A DNA stretch of 64,000 nt from a virus: positions 107,630 through 171,629 of IMG/VR virus record IMGVR_UViG_3300036770_006954; one strand, 5' to 3'. The position numbers and the translations under genes are program-made. Of this stretch, positions 53,012 to 61,544 are shown piece by piece. Below the pieces are notes generated by a model, which saw only the letters and a program-made list of their open reading frames with translations, made no database searches and was not told the DNA's origin. Position 1 is the stretch's first letter; the number at the start of each line of letters is the position of its first letter.

Positions 53012-53590
53012 ATGAGAGTAAATGCATTGGTAATCGATGATTTTTATGCTGACCCTGTAAAGGTCAGAGAATTCGCGTTGAAACAAGAATTTAAAGTACG
53101 AGGAAATTACCCTGGACAACGAACAGAATCTTTTTTGAATGATGCAATCAAACAAAGATTACAAGATATTCTTTATCCCTACGCAGGTAATGTGACACAT
53201 TGGGGAGGAGAATACACAGGTTCTTTTCAATATACTGTTGCATCGGACCGTTCTTGGATACATTCAGATTCAACTACTGATTGGGCGGCACTTTGTTACC
53301 TTACTCCTGATGCTCCTTTAACAGCAGGAACTGGAATTTTTAAACACAAAGCCACAGGAATGATGACTTGGGACTATAAAAACCAAGACCCTGAATATAA
53401 AAAAAGTGGTCCTCCAGGGGTTGATTTTCAGGATATGACTAAATGGGATATGGTTGACCGTTTCGGTAATATTTTCAATCGTTTAGTTATGTACCGAGCA
53501 GATAATTACCACATGTCCTTGGACTACTTTGGCGATACCAAGGAAAATGGAAGACTATTTCAAGTCTTCTTTTTCAACACCGAGAAGTGA
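53012..53590 (+). CDS. Fe(II)/2-oxoglutarate oxygenase-like protein (DUF6445-like)
   Basis: 192 residues. VNALVIDDFYADPVKVREFA at the start, SWIHSDSTTDWAALCYLTPD (His-x-Asp, about residues 89-108), TGIFKHKATGM and NRLVMYRADNYHMSLDYFGD (second His) followed by GRLFQVFFF form a jelly-roll oxygenase pattern. The usual Arg binding 2-oxoglutarate may be in KENGRLFQ. Substrate unknown. Its end overlaps the convergent gene by 36 bases. Confidence 0.75.
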   Translation: MRVNALVIDDFYADPVKVREFALKQEFKVRGNYPGQRTESFLNDAIKQRLQDILYPYAGNVTHWGGEYTGSFQYTVASDRSWIHSDSTTDWAALCYLTPDAPLTAGTGIFKHKATGMMTWDYKNQDPEYKKSGPPGVDFQDMTKWDMVDRFGNIFNRLVMYRADNYHMSLDYFGDTKENGRLFQVFFFNTEK

Positions 53591-54007
53591 GTTCTCAAAT
53601 AGAGAGGGATTGGTGAGGTAAATGACTTCAACAATCCCCTCTGTGCAATAACAAATTTTAGGATAAGCAGTTCCTGCCATTATTTTTCCCTTACGGAATC
53701 CAACAAATTTTGGTCCGTGACATTTACATGTGGGATTATAAAGTGTTGAGGTGTGATATCCCAAATCCACCAAAAAGTCAATTGCATCCTCAACAAAGGA
53801 TTCATAAATAGTCAATCCAAATTCATTAGCAATTTCATCTAAAGGACTATAACACTTTTGACCTCCCAAATCTGACAAGGGTTTAATGTTTACATGGGAT
53901 TCACATTGTCCTTTTTGTATAAAATGCCAGAAGAAAGTTGCCTCTCTTCTGGCAATGTTCCAAAACTCAGATATTGTTGTTATTTGTACTGTGGACCCGC
54001 TAACCAT
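53555..54007 (-). CDS. Unknown Cys/His-containing protein
   Basis: 150 residues, start MVSGSTVQITTISEFWNIAR. NPTCKCHGPKFVGF and YPKICYCTEG supply CxC pairs with His nearby, suggesting metal binding. No family recognised. It overlaps the oxygenase upstream on its strand by 28 bases and the convergent gene at the other end by 36 bases. Confidence 0.7.
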   Translation of the reverse strand: MVSGSTVQITTISEFWNIARREATFFWHFIQKGQCESHVNIKPLSDLGGQKCYSPLDEIANEFGLTIYESFVEDAIDFLVDLGYHTSTLYNPTCKCHGPKFVGFRKGKIMAGTAYPKICYCTEGIVEVIYLTNPSLFENSLLGVEKEDLK

Positions 54008-54579
54008 GTAACCAAAGATTTTCGTGTACCTGAGAGCACAGGGGTAACTCGATGAAGAACAAAAGATGAAAAGAAAACTACCAATCCTTTTTCTTTTTGA
54101 ATAGTCGGTGTTCCTGACCCATTGTTAAATTGCAAATCGCCACCCTCATAATCCGCTGGGTCCGATAGTTGTACTACACAAGAAAGTTTACGGTTAGACA
54201 TATTTGGGCCAACGTCTGCATGCCAATCATAGTGGCCACCTCTATCATAATAAGTGGTATATTGCAATTGGTCGTGATATCCCCAAATGTCATAATTCCA
54301 CATTTCAGAATTAGCAACCATCGCTAGTTGAGTTATTCTATCGTAAATCCATTGAGTTTCTTTATTTTCGTGCATCCAAGCAATTTCGCTGATACGATAC
54401 TCGGAATTGCGCCCATCATCACCACCACCCGTTTGAGCGGCCTGTTTGGGATAAGTGTCACCAAGTTCAATTATTTTATCAACTTCAGCATCACTAAAGC
54501 CTTTAGTAAAATAATAGAAATTTAAATGGTCCAAAGTTGTTCTGTGTTGGGCCAAAAAAGGTAAAGAAGCGTTTGACAT
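53980..54579 (-). CDS. PKHD-type 2-oxoglutarate/Fe(II) dioxygenase
   Basis: 199 residues. The iron ligands are in YDRGGHYDWHADVG (His-x-Asp, about residues 117-121) and FVLHRVTPVLSG (distal His), with RKSLVTWLAGP giving the 2-oxoglutarate-binding Arg. YEGGDLQF is the typical loop. The same protein type is common in T4-like cyanophages. Substrate unknown, possibly a protein. Start ATG chosen at MSNASLPFLAQ. Confidence 0.9.
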   Translation of the reverse strand: MSNASLPFLAQHRTTLDHLNFYYFTKGFSDAEVDKIIELGDTYPKQAAQTGGGDDGRNSEYRISEIAWMHENKETQWIYDRITQLAMVANSEMWNYDIWGYHDQLQYTTYYDRGGHYDWHADVGPNMSNRKLSCVVQLSDPADYEGGDLQFNNGSGTPTIQKEKGLVVFFSSFVLHRVTPVLSGTRKSLVTWLAGPQYK

Positions 54580-54628
54580 AAACTTTTTTATTTAATAATA
54601 ATACACCAAAACCTATATTTCAACTAAT

Positions 54629-55678
54629 ATGAAAGAAATACCCAAAATTTACGACATCATTTTTTTCTACAACGAACACAATCTGTTAAAAAAACGGATT
54701 GAATATCTTTCGGATGCTGTCGAAGGTTTTTTTATTTTGAATTTTGGACCCATTGTACCTCAATTATCCAATCCGAAAATTAAGGTAATACAAGTTCAAG
54801 AAAATTTCTTTAATTTTTTTACATACGACAATGTTGATTTGTTAAAAAAAGAATTATTGACATACGGCGTAAAATTTACTGATATTGTTTTGTTCTCAAA
54901 GGTTAATGAAATACCCAATAGAGAAGATTTGTGCACTTTTAGTACACATTTAAAATCGGGTCCAATCATATTGAAACAAAAAAATTATTTTTGGAATCAA
55001 AATTATAAATCAGTAACCATTCATATGGGTTCTTGTGTGATGTTGTTGACGCACTTAGCTCAGGATTATAAAATATTACATAAACTTTGGGAAATTGAGT
55101 TTCCTTATTTTATTGGGAACACAACATTATACTCAGGTTGGAATCTAAATGGTTTTTTCAAGGATAAAGACACCTTCACTGAATCTTTCACATACTGGAA
55201 TCAGTTGAAAACCTCTTTTTCTCATATAAAATATAAACTTTCACAATCGAAAAGGATGCTCAAAGAATTTTGGATTAAAAAAAATCCAAAAAATGTTTTT
55301 TTTGTTGAGGAAACCGAACTCCCAAAAATATTTCATTCAAAAACTAAAATCGAAATGAATAATCACAAAAAAATTTTGATTAAATTAGAAAATACTATCA
55401 CCTCATATTCTCAATATGATGAAATATTCGAAATTGCTCTTGGAGTAATTAATCATGTCAATAATAAAACATACAAAGTTATTATTCCTAAAAATCCTTG
55501 GTATCAACAGGATTTAGATTTTCAAATTGACTACACAAAAAATGAAATTTTAAAAGTCTTTAATGAATTGCATTATAATGATTTTGATGAAATTTATATC
55601 ATAAAAAAAACCGATGAGAAACCATCGGTTTACAATTTAAAAGAATTCAAAAAATTAATACCTTCTGAATGTTTTTAG
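54629..55678 (+). CDS. Glycosyltransferase, GT17-like
   Basis: 349 residues. IYDIIFFYNEHNLLKKRIEY (residues 7-26) followed by FFILNF matches the start of GT17 family enzymes (IYDxFxFfNElDlLeiRl). IVLFSKVNEIPNREDL carries the expected D/N-E-I-P motif with Ser-Lys in place of the usual acidic pair, which could weaken metal binding. Members add GlcNAc or other sugars. The last 130 residues are AT-rich Lys/Asn sequence. May modify host surface or virion glycans. Confidence 0.75.
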   Translation: MKEIPKIYDIIFFYNEHNLLKKRIEYLSDAVEGFFILNFGPIVPQLSNPKIKVIQVQENFFNFFTYDNVDLLKKELLTYGVKFTDIVLFSKVNEIPNREDLCTFSTHLKSGPIILKQKNYFWNQNYKSVTIHMGSCVMLLTHLAQDYKILHKLWEIEFPYFIGNTTLYSGWNLNGFFKDKDTFTESFTYWNQLKTSFSHIKYKLSQSKRMLKEFWIKKNPKNVFFVEETELPKIFHSKTKIEMNNHKKILIKLENTITSYSQYDEIFEIALGVINHVNNKTYKVIIPKNPWYQQDLDFQIDYTKNEILKVFNELHYNDFDEIYIIKKTDEKPSVYNLKEFKKLIPSECF

Positions 55679-56415
55679 AATTTCGACATTCTTTGAAACA
55701 TTTCTAATATAATTTTTTTATTATCTACAGCACTTTCATCTAATATTTCATCCTCTTCATAGATGTCCCCATCGGCGGTGTCACCATATGAATCACCAGC
55801 TTCAGGACCGTCAGAAACAAAGTTGTAAGCCTTATCCTCACCACCCATCATTTCTTGTCCATCATACTCTTTATTCATCATCTTATTCATTCTTGCAACC
55901 ATTTCACGAGCTTCAGAATCGGTATCGTGTTGTGATTCATAATCCAGAACATTTTGCTGGTCTTCATATTCTTGATTTATAGTATTAAAATCAGTTTTTT
56001 TATTAAACTCCTCAGGACCATCTGTATCGAAGTTGTAAGCAGATTCCATTTCATCATACTGTTCTTCCATTTCGTCTTCTTTGTAGAGTTTTTTGTGCAT
56101 ACCCTCAAAAGTATCGACATCGTTAGATGAACCCTGTACATAATCAAATCCTGCTTTTGGGTCTAAATCTTGTGATACATCAAGTTTTTGACCGTACATT
56201 TGTTCGTTGATACCAACATTAGAAAACCCTTGTACTTTACCGTTATTACCAACCGTCATACCAACTTTATCCTTAGCAAAGTCTTGCACAGTCAATGGTG
56301 ATAGGTTACTGTTTGTTTTATTTAAAGTGGCATATCCATCATATGGTGTTTGATGTTGTTTTAAAATATTTTCTTTTTCGGAATCACTTGGATTCCATAT
56401 AGACATGTATGACAT
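55675..56415 (-). CDS. Acidic virion-type protein
   Basis: 246 residues from the ATG at 56415 (MSYMSIWNPSDSEKENILKQ); an upstream start would extend it over the divergent gene's promoter region. WNPSDSEKENILKQHQTPYD resembles ITTEERTSILENHNKY of the 391-aa gene. Contains paired repeats YNFDTDGPEEF and YNFVSDGPEAG. Very acidic C-terminal half. A late-type box is 14 bases upstream. Function unknown; virion role likely. Confidence 0.75.
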   Translation of the reverse strand: MSYMSIWNPSDSEKENILKQHQTPYDGYATLNKTNSNLSPLTVQDFAKDKVGMTVGNNGKVQGFSNVGINEQMYGQKLDVSQDLDPKAGFDYVQGSSNDVDTFEGMHKKLYKEDEMEEQYDEMESAYNFDTDGPEEFNKKTDFNTINQEYEDQQNVLDYESQHDTDSEAREMVARMNKMMNKEYDGQEMMGGEDKAYNFVSDGPEAGDSYGDTADGDIYEEDEILDESAVDNKKIILEMFQRMSKF

Positions 56416-56429
56416 AATCAGATGTTTTG

Positions 56430-56439
56430 TTATAAATAG
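56430..56439 (-). promoter_or_regulatory. Candidate late promoter box
   Basis: Coding strand CTATTTATAA, 14 bases before the ATG at 56415; helps fix that start. Confidence 0.45.
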
Positions 56440-56487
56440 TTCTTCGGACCCCTTTTTTTTATTTTTTACTTTTACTATAATTGACAT

Positions 56488-56748
56488 ATGGATTTAGATG
56501 AACTTTTTGAAACCGCTGAAGGTGCCGTTGTCCTTACCGGATTCGACGATGCCATAATTGGACTGGCAGAAGAATTTGGTAACGGACCTCGAATACTTTA
56601 TTCAAGAGAAAAAATATTACAAATTCTTCAAGAAAGAGATGAAATGAGTTTTAACGATGCCTTAGATTTCTATGATTTTAACATTCTTGGAATGTATGTC
56701 GGAGAACAAAATCCAATAATCCTTTATGAAACTTTAAACAAAGAATAA
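56488..56748 (+). CDS. Small conserved phage protein (FETAxGAVxxTGFDxAI type)
   Basis: 86 residues. MDLDELFETAEGAVVLTGFD then DAIIGLAEEFG, YSREKILQILQERDEMSFND and FDFYDFNILGMYVGEQNPI match a small acidic protein I know from many phages; function not known. It begins an operon of four or five plus-strand genes leading to thymidylate synthase. Confidence 0.8.
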   Translation: MDLDELFETAEGAVVLTGFDDAIIGLAEEFGNGPRILYSREKILQILQERDEMSFNDALDFYDFNILGMYVGEQNPIILYETLNKE

Positions 56749-56750
56749 AA

Positions 56751-56963
56751 ATGGTAACACTTACTTTTAATACCACCACCAAAACTGTGAAAATCTCAAA
56801 CACAGCAGATAAAAACATATACGAATACTCAAATATCCCAACTGTCAAAGTTCGGGATGGATTCTACGAGGTAATGCAAAAAGAAGCTTCTCTTACAGAG
56901 GAAATTCAAATCCCCATTTGTCGTCTACCAATTGCTCAAACAATAATGTTCATTAACAAATAA
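56751..56963 (+). CDS. Small unknown protein
   Basis: 70 residues, start MVTLTFNTTTKTVKISNTAD. Strand-rich, ends with ICRLPIAQTIMFINK. No family recognised. Spacing of 2 and 4 bases to its neighbours shows it is part of the operon. A run of A before the ATG replaces a Shine-Dalgarno site. Confidence 0.75.
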   Translation: MVTLTFNTTTKTVKISNTADKNIYEYSNIPTVKVRDGFYEVMQKEASLTEEIQIPICRLPIAQTIMFINK

Positions 56964-56967
56964 AAAA

Positions 56968-57729
56968 ATGATTCATTATAAACTAGCGGAACAATTGCAT
57001 TTTAATTATGTGAATACATACCCATTTCCTCATATTGTAATTGACAACTTTTTGGACAAGGGTATTGCAACTAAAGCATCAAATGATTTAAAAAATTATG
57101 AGAAATGGGATTATGACCCAACCTCATATTCTTCGGATGCCCAAATTAACAAGTTTTTTTGTCCAGGTGTCGATACCGATTTGGAACATATGGAGAATAA
57201 CACAAGAACCGCATGGCAGGTACTACAGTTTTTGAATTCACCAATCGCTATTTCATATTTAGAAACCCTGACGGGTATTCAAGGTCTTATACCCGACCCA
57301 AAATTTATTGGTGGTGGTTATCATAAGATTAAAAGAGGTGGTAAATTATCAATTCACGCAGATTATAATACTCACCCTGAAACTAAACTTCATCGTAGAC
57401 TTAACCTATTGATTTATTTGAATCAGAATTGGCAAGAAGAATGGGGCGGTCATTTAGAATTATGGAACAAAGAATTGACAAAGTGCACACACAAAATTCT
57501 ACCAATCTTTAACCGTGCGGTCATCTTTAACATTACAGACGATGCTTATCACGGTCATCCTGAACCTCTTAATTGTCCCGAGGATGAGGCTCGTCACTCT
57601 TTGGCACTATATTATTTCACTGAAGACAGACCATACTCCGAAAAGAGTGATGAACATGCGGCTGTTTGGTATTTTCCTGAAGAAAAATCACAATCGGAAA
57701 ATTTAGATGAACTTTTTTCTATTTCATAA
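56968..57729 (+). CDS. 2-oxoglutarate/Fe(II) oxygenase, prolyl-hydroxylase-like
   Basis: 253 residues. PFPHIVIDNFLDKGIATKAS starts the double-stranded beta-helix; iron ligands in SIHADYNTHPE (His-x-Asp, about residues 128-130) and YHGHPEPLN (distal His), with RHSLALYYFTEDRPYSEKSD giving the 2-oxoglutarate Arg. GGHLELWNKE is the typical central strand. Related enzymes hydroxylate proline or other residues. The stop overlaps the ATG of thymidylate synthase by one base. Confidence 0.88.
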   Translation: MIHYKLAEQLHFNYVNTYPFPHIVIDNFLDKGIATKASNDLKNYEKWDYDPTSYSSDAQINKFFCPGVDTDLEHMENNTRTAWQVLQFLNSPIAISYLETLTGIQGLIPDPKFIGGGYHKIKRGGKLSIHADYNTHPETKLHRRLNLLIYLNQNWQEEWGGHLELWNKELTKCTHKILPIFNRAVIFNITDDAYHGHPEPLNCPEDEARHSLALYYFTEDRPYSEKSDEHAAVWYFPEEKSQSENLDELFSIS

Positions 57730-58784
57730 TGAATAACTTAGATAAAAACTACCAAGCACTATTACAAGATATTCTTGATAATGGTGTTATTAAAGAAGAC
57801 CGTACAGGTACTGGAACATTATCGGTGTTTGGTCGTCAAATTAGACATAAAATGTCTGAAGGTTATCCTCTACTCACAACCAAAAAAATGGCGGTGAAAG
57901 CAATGATTACGGAACTCAAGTGGTTTTTGAAAGGAGATACCAATATTAAGTATTTGGTTGATAATGGTTGCCGTATTTGGGATGGTGATGCTTATAAGCG
58001 ATATAAAAGTACAAATCCTGATTATCTGGCAAATGATGAAATGTTTAAAACAGAAAGAGGAACATATAAATTTTTTACCCAAGAAGAATTCATCAACAAA
58101 ATCAAAACAGACGATGAGTTTGCTAAGAAGTGGGGTGAATTAGGTCCAATCTACGGTAAGCAATGGAGAAGTTGGAATAAATATAGAGTTGAACCTGGTT
58201 TAGTAAGTAGCCAACCAATAGACCAAATTCAAAACCTAATCAATGACCTTAAAACAAATCCGGATTCACGAAGGTTGATGGTATCTGCTTGGAATGTAGG
58301 GGAATTAAATCAAATGGTACTCCCCCCCTGTCACTATGGCTTCCAAGTTTATACAAAAGAAATGACTTTGGAAGAAAGACTTGAATGGAACTATGAGAAT
58401 ACTGACCCTTTGTTAAGAAGTATGGATTATTTCCCTGAGCACCTTGATTCAATGGGAGTTCCAAAAAGAAAAATTTCTTTGATGTGGAATCAAAGAAGTG
58501 TGGATACTTTACTGGGTCTGCCGTTCAATGTTGCGTCATATGGTCTGTTGTTATTGATTCTCGCTAAAGAGGTTAACATGGTTCCTGATGAATTAATTGG
58601 TAATTTGGGTGATACTCATTTGTATTTAAATCACCTTACCCAAGCTAAGGAACAAATCAAAAGAGAACCATTTTCACTCCCCGAAATGGAAATTAAAAAT
58701 TGTGATATTCAAAATGGAGAGTTTGAATATGAACTTTTGAATTATACTTCACACCCTAAAATTGAAGCACCGTTAAGTAATTAA
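57729..58784 (+). CDS. thyA: Thymidylate synthase
   Basis: Converts dUMP to dTMP for phage DNA synthesis. 351 residues, longer than E. coli ThyA (264) because of an insertion around residues 90-135 (YKSTNPDYLANDEMFKTERG and on). DRTGTGTLSVFGRQ, PLLTTKK, catalytic Cys in LPPCHYGFQ, WNQRSVDTLLGLPFNVASYG and GNLGDTHLYLNHL are all present. Asn in LPFNVASYG is the dUMP-selecting residue, so it is not a dCMP hydroxymethylase. RNA-processing of an intron as in T4 td is not seen. Confidence 0.95.
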   Translation: MNNLDKNYQALLQDILDNGVIKEDRTGTGTLSVFGRQIRHKMSEGYPLLTTKKMAVKAMITELKWFLKGDTNIKYLVDNGCRIWDGDAYKRYKSTNPDYLANDEMFKTERGTYKFFTQEEFINKIKTDDEFAKKWGELGPIYGKQWRSWNKYRVEPGLVSSQPIDQIQNLINDLKTNPDSRRLMVSAWNVGELNQMVLPPCHYGFQVYTKEMTLEERLEWNYENTDPLLRSMDYFPEHLDSMGVPKRKISLMWNQRSVDTLLGLPFNVASYGLLLLILAKEVNMVPDELIGNLGDTHLYLNHLTQAKEQIKREPFSLPEMEIKNCDIQNGEFEYELLNYTSHPKIEAPLSN

Positions 58785-58786
58785 GT

Positions 58787-59326
58787 ATGGATTTTCCAAT
58801 ATTAGTAGAACACCCCACTTTTGGGGACCATCGTGGTAATTTTTGTGCATCACCTATTTCTATGATGAGTGACAAACGACTTGATAAAAATTGGGTACAG
58901 GTAAACACAAGTATAAGTGTCGACCCCTTAACACTCAGGGGTCTTCACTTTCAAAATCACCCATTTCAGCAAACCAAATATATGAAACCTATATGGGGTT
59001 CAATTTTGAATTTTGTTGTCTGTGTGGACAAAAAAAGACCTGATTTCGGTGAGGTTTACTCATTTCATATTGATGTAAATCACGCAGTTTTAATTCCAAG
59101 GGGATTTGCTAATGGAGTTTTGACCTTGGAACCGAACACAATCATTCAATATTTCGTAGATAATTCGTTCTCGAAGGAACACGACCAATCCCTGAAGTGG
59201 GATAGTCACCCTAGAATAAAGGACATAGTTAATCAATTTACGGATTCTCCTATTATTTCAGAAAAAGATGAAAATGGTTTTTTGTGGGATGATTTGGTAT
59301 CAGAAAAATACCATATACATTGCTAA
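58787..59326 (+). CDS. rmlC: dTDP-4-dehydrorhamnose 3,5-epimerase-like protein
   Basis: 179 residues, normal length. DHRGNFCASP, LTLRGLHFQNHPFQQTKYMK (catalytic His in LRGLHFQ), NFVVCVDKKRPDFGEV and VLIPRGFANGVLTLEPN follow the RmlC cupin. QYFVDNSFSKEHDQSLKWD holds the conserved Glu and Trp. No other rhamnose genes are seen, so the phage may tune host sugar nucleotide use or modify a glycan with the other sugar enzymes here. End overlaps the convergent gene by 27 bases. Confidence 0.85.
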   Translation: MDFPILVEHPTFGDHRGNFCASPISMMSDKRLDKNWVQVNTSISVDPLTLRGLHFQNHPFQQTKYMKPIWGSILNFVVCVDKKRPDFGEVYSFHIDVNHAVLIPRGFANGVLTLEPNTIIQYFVDNSFSKEHDQSLKWDSHPRIKDIVNQFTDSPIISEKDENGFLWDDLVSEKYHIHC

Positions 59327-59908
59327 GAGTTTTCGCGAAGCATTTTGGACTTCTCTTTTGACTTTATCAAAATCAAAGTCTTCACCCCTTTTTTCCATTA
59401 CTTTCATAACTCCACTGATGATTTTCCGTTTCACTTCATCAGCATTTTCAACAACTCTCTCATATGCCTCGAGTTGTTCATTTGAAGTAAATTCAATATC
59501 ATATGGAGAACCAAACTTTGTGGTGATGTAATCTGAACCTGAATATAAAAGTGGTGAGCTTCCGTACATATTGGTAATACCACTATCTTTTAAATCCAAA
59601 AGGAATTGACGAATAAATCCAATGTCAAAATTCCTTAAAATATATTCATTATCTTGAATATAGGCAAACTGGGGATTTTTGCTTTTCTCTTCATTCAAAG
59701 ATGGTGATTCCAACTTTTTCCACACATCCACATTTGATAAAAGAGATAAACGACTTCCATTTTCCCAAACAACTTCAATAATTAACCCATCATCTTCAAA
59801 TGGGTCTCTTGTTATACTCTGAACGATACCCTTAGTACCAGGAGATAAAAACTCATTCTCCATATGATAGAGCATAATTTTATCGCCAGGGTTTAGTTTT
59901 TCTTTCAT
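59300..59908 (-). CDS. Unknown protein with DUF4314-like N-terminus
   Basis: 202 residues. LNPGDKIMLYHMENEFLSPG then TKGIVQSITR and EVVWENGSRLSLLSNVDVW resemble DUF4314 (G.kI.L..M.d....PGtkG.V......I.v.WdnGs.L). The rest (residues 70-202) is helical and unassigned. A late-type box lies 4 bases upstream of the ATG. Confidence 0.7.
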   Translation of the reverse strand: MKEKLNPGDKIMLYHMENEFLSPGTKGIVQSITRDPFEDDGLIIEVVWENGSRLSLLSNVDVWKKLESPSLNEEKSKNPQFAYIQDNEYILRNFDIGFIRQFLLDLKDSGITNMYGSSPLLYSGSDYITTKFGSPYDIEFTSNEQLEAYERVVENADEVKRKIISGVMKVMEKRGEDFDFDKVKREVQNASRKLLAMYMVFF

Positions 59909-59912
59909 ATGA

Positions 59913-59922
59913 TTATAAATAC
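59913..59922 (-). promoter_or_regulatory. Candidate late promoter box, minus strand of a divergent pair
   Basis: Coding strand GTATTTATAA, 4 bases before the ATG at 59908. Confidence 0.5.
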
Positions 59923-59930
59923 TTTGGAAT

Positions 59931-59940
59931 GTATTTATGG
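59931..59940 (+). promoter_or_regulatory. Candidate late promoter box, plus strand of a divergent pair
   Basis: GTATTTATGG, 4 bases before the ATG at 59945 and only 8 bases from its opposite-facing partner. Confidence 0.45.
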
Positions 59941-59944
59941 AAAT

Positions 59945-60574
59945 ATGAGGTATAAACGCACCAAGATAAATGAAAGTGTATTACTTTTGGAGTCACAAAC
60001 CACAAGTTTGGGAAAAGACTTAATTGAAATGCACGACCAAATGGTTAAGATTTTAGAAGATTGTCACCAAGTTTGGAAACTCAATGCGAAGTTTCTTGTA
60101 ACTTGGGGTGCGTCGTTGGGTGGACTTATACTACCTCTTAAAAATTGGATAGAAACAAATCATCCCGAACTTACCTATGAACAAGTTATACTTTTGTTAT
60201 TGGGGGTTGCATCCAACTTTTTTTACGATAACGAAGTATTCATCAAAAAAGTTTTGAAAAAAATTCACCAAGAAGGATTAGTTGATGTTTTCAAAAAAGT
60301 ATTCAAAAAAACCAAAGAACTAAAAAAATCATTGGAGGAACTCTTGATGGGACTTAAAAATTTTACAATTAATATGTCTTCGATTGTGAGTTACGCGTTT
60401 ATCCTTCCAATCCTTTCTGATTTGATTAACATGGTTGGTGAAGGTGATTTTGAAGAAAATGTAAAACTAATCACCACCCGTATCTTAGCGTCAGGAGTAG
60501 TTCTGATTAGTGGGGTATCATTAGCCAATCTTTTGACCGAAGTCTTCAAGAGTTTCCAAAAGACGAGTCTTTAA
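59945..60574 (+). CDS. Membrane protein, possibly virion-packaged
   Basis: 209 residues from the ATG at 59945 (MRYKRTKINESVLLLESQTT); an upstream ATG at 59909 would place the late box inside the gene. L-L-E before Ser near residue 16 fits a prohead protease site. Hydrophobic segments KFLVTWGASLGGLILPL, YEQVILLLLGVASNFF, IVSYAFILPILSDLI and ILASGVVLISGVSLANLL suggest four spans; a Lys-rich helix lies between. Overlaps the convergent zincin gene by 54 bases. Confidence 0.7.
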   Translation: MRYKRTKINESVLLLESQTTSLGKDLIEMHDQMVKILEDCHQVWKLNAKFLVTWGASLGGLILPLKNWIETNHPELTYEQVILLLLGVASNFFYDNEVFIKKVLKKIHQEGLVDVFKKVFKKTKELKKSLEELLMGLKNFTINMSSIVSYAFILPILSDLINMVGEGDFEENVKLITTRILASGVVLISGVSLANLLTEVFKSFQKTSL

Positions 60575-61093
60575 CTCATTTTCGTTATTGAATTCGTGGA
60601 ACTTACCATACTTGGTAAACCAACGCTCAACTATCTCAACTAACTCAGACCCACAATATTCGGATTCGAACATGAAACCATAATACTGAGCTTCAATTTC
60701 GTGAGGTTGGAAATAATAGTCTTCAGTATCCACATTTTCAGTGTCCCCAAATTCGATACCCCCCATTTCTTGAATCCAATGTGTTAGTTCATGTGTAAGG
60801 ACTTCACCTATGTTAGAAATGGTATGAAAATCCACAGGTTTTGAACTCAAAAGTTGAATCTTAATGGTATTCTCATCATTGTAGTAATCCCCTAAGACAA
60901 TATTATCCTCAAGGGTTACCGTTTCTTCCCATTCAAACTCCACGATAAGGTCTTGACCCAAAAACCTATAAGTCATATCTCCACCCGAATCCTCGGGGAG
61001 GAAAAATGAACCTGAAGAATTGAAATGGATGACAAGTTCAATGTCTTCTAAAATTTGTTTAGTAATGTCAAAAAGTTGTTGTTTGTTTACCAT
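60521..61093 (-). CDS. Zincin-type metalloprotease-like protein
   Basis: 190 residues. GEVLTHELTHWIQEMGG (about residues 97-113) carries HExxH with catalytic Glu and two zinc His, and QPHEIEAQYYGFMFE supplies a likely third ligand (Glu or His). The rest has no recognised family. Such small HExxH proteins in phages are usually of unknown target. Its ATG overlaps the end of the upstream gene by 7 bases. Confidence 0.78.
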   Translation of the reverse strand: MVNKQQLFDITKQILEDIELVIHFNSSGSFFLPEDSGGDMTYRFLGQDLIVEFEWEETVTLEDNIVLGDYYNDENTIKIQLLSSKPVDFHTISNIGEVLTHELTHWIQEMGGIEFGDTENVDTEDYYFQPHEIEAQYYGFMFESEYCGSELVEIVERWFTKYGKFHEFNNENELKTRLLETLEDFGQKIG

Positions 61094-61515
61094 TTTACAT
61101 AAATTCCTATTCCATAATAAAACTCCTCTGAAACTCTAACGATAGTTGTTAAATCTAAATCGTTTGTTCTGTCAGTTATGGTATTCACCACACGAGCTTT
61201 AATCCACAGTTCGGGACTTATTTGATTGGGGGGATAACTAAACCCCATATTTTTTTGATAACCTCCTACCATCAAACTTATATCATCAAAAAGTTTGACT
61301 TCGCCACCGAAACGATTAAGGAAGGAGTAAGGTTGATTGTAACTATAAGGGAATGGGTATGAGGTAAAATATTGACCACCCACATAAAAACCCACTCTAT
61401 CTACGGTTTGACTAACAATAATTGAATTATCATTAACCACATAAATGATGTCGTTACCCCTCTGTGCTAAAAGGGGGGTTGATAGAATAAAAAAAAGAAT
61501 TAGTAGTCGTTTCAT
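61087..61515 (-). CDS. Secreted or outer-membrane-type protein
   Basis: 142 residues. MKRLLILFFILSTPLLAQRG is a signal peptide cut after LAQ or nearby. The mature part is strand-rich with many aromatic residues (YSYNQPYSFLNRFGGEVKLF) and ends YYGIGIYVKW with a terminal aromatic, as in outer membrane beta-barrel proteins. No family recognised. A phage-encoded envelope protein could alter host surface or block other phages; inference only. Confidence 0.75.
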   Translation of the reverse strand: MKRLLILFFILSTPLLAQRGNDIIYVVNDNSIIVSQTVDRVGFYVGGQYFTSYPFPYSYNQPYSFLNRFGGEVKLFDDISLMVGGYQKNMGFSYPPNQISPELWIKARVVNTITDRTNDLDLTTIVRVSEEFYYGIGIYVKW

Positions 61516-61544
61516 CGAGAGAAATGATAAAACAAAAAACGGGA

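Noticed and set aside
57729-58784. Group I intron in thymidylate synthase as in T4 td
   Set aside because: The reading frame is continuous; the extra length is an in-frame insertion.
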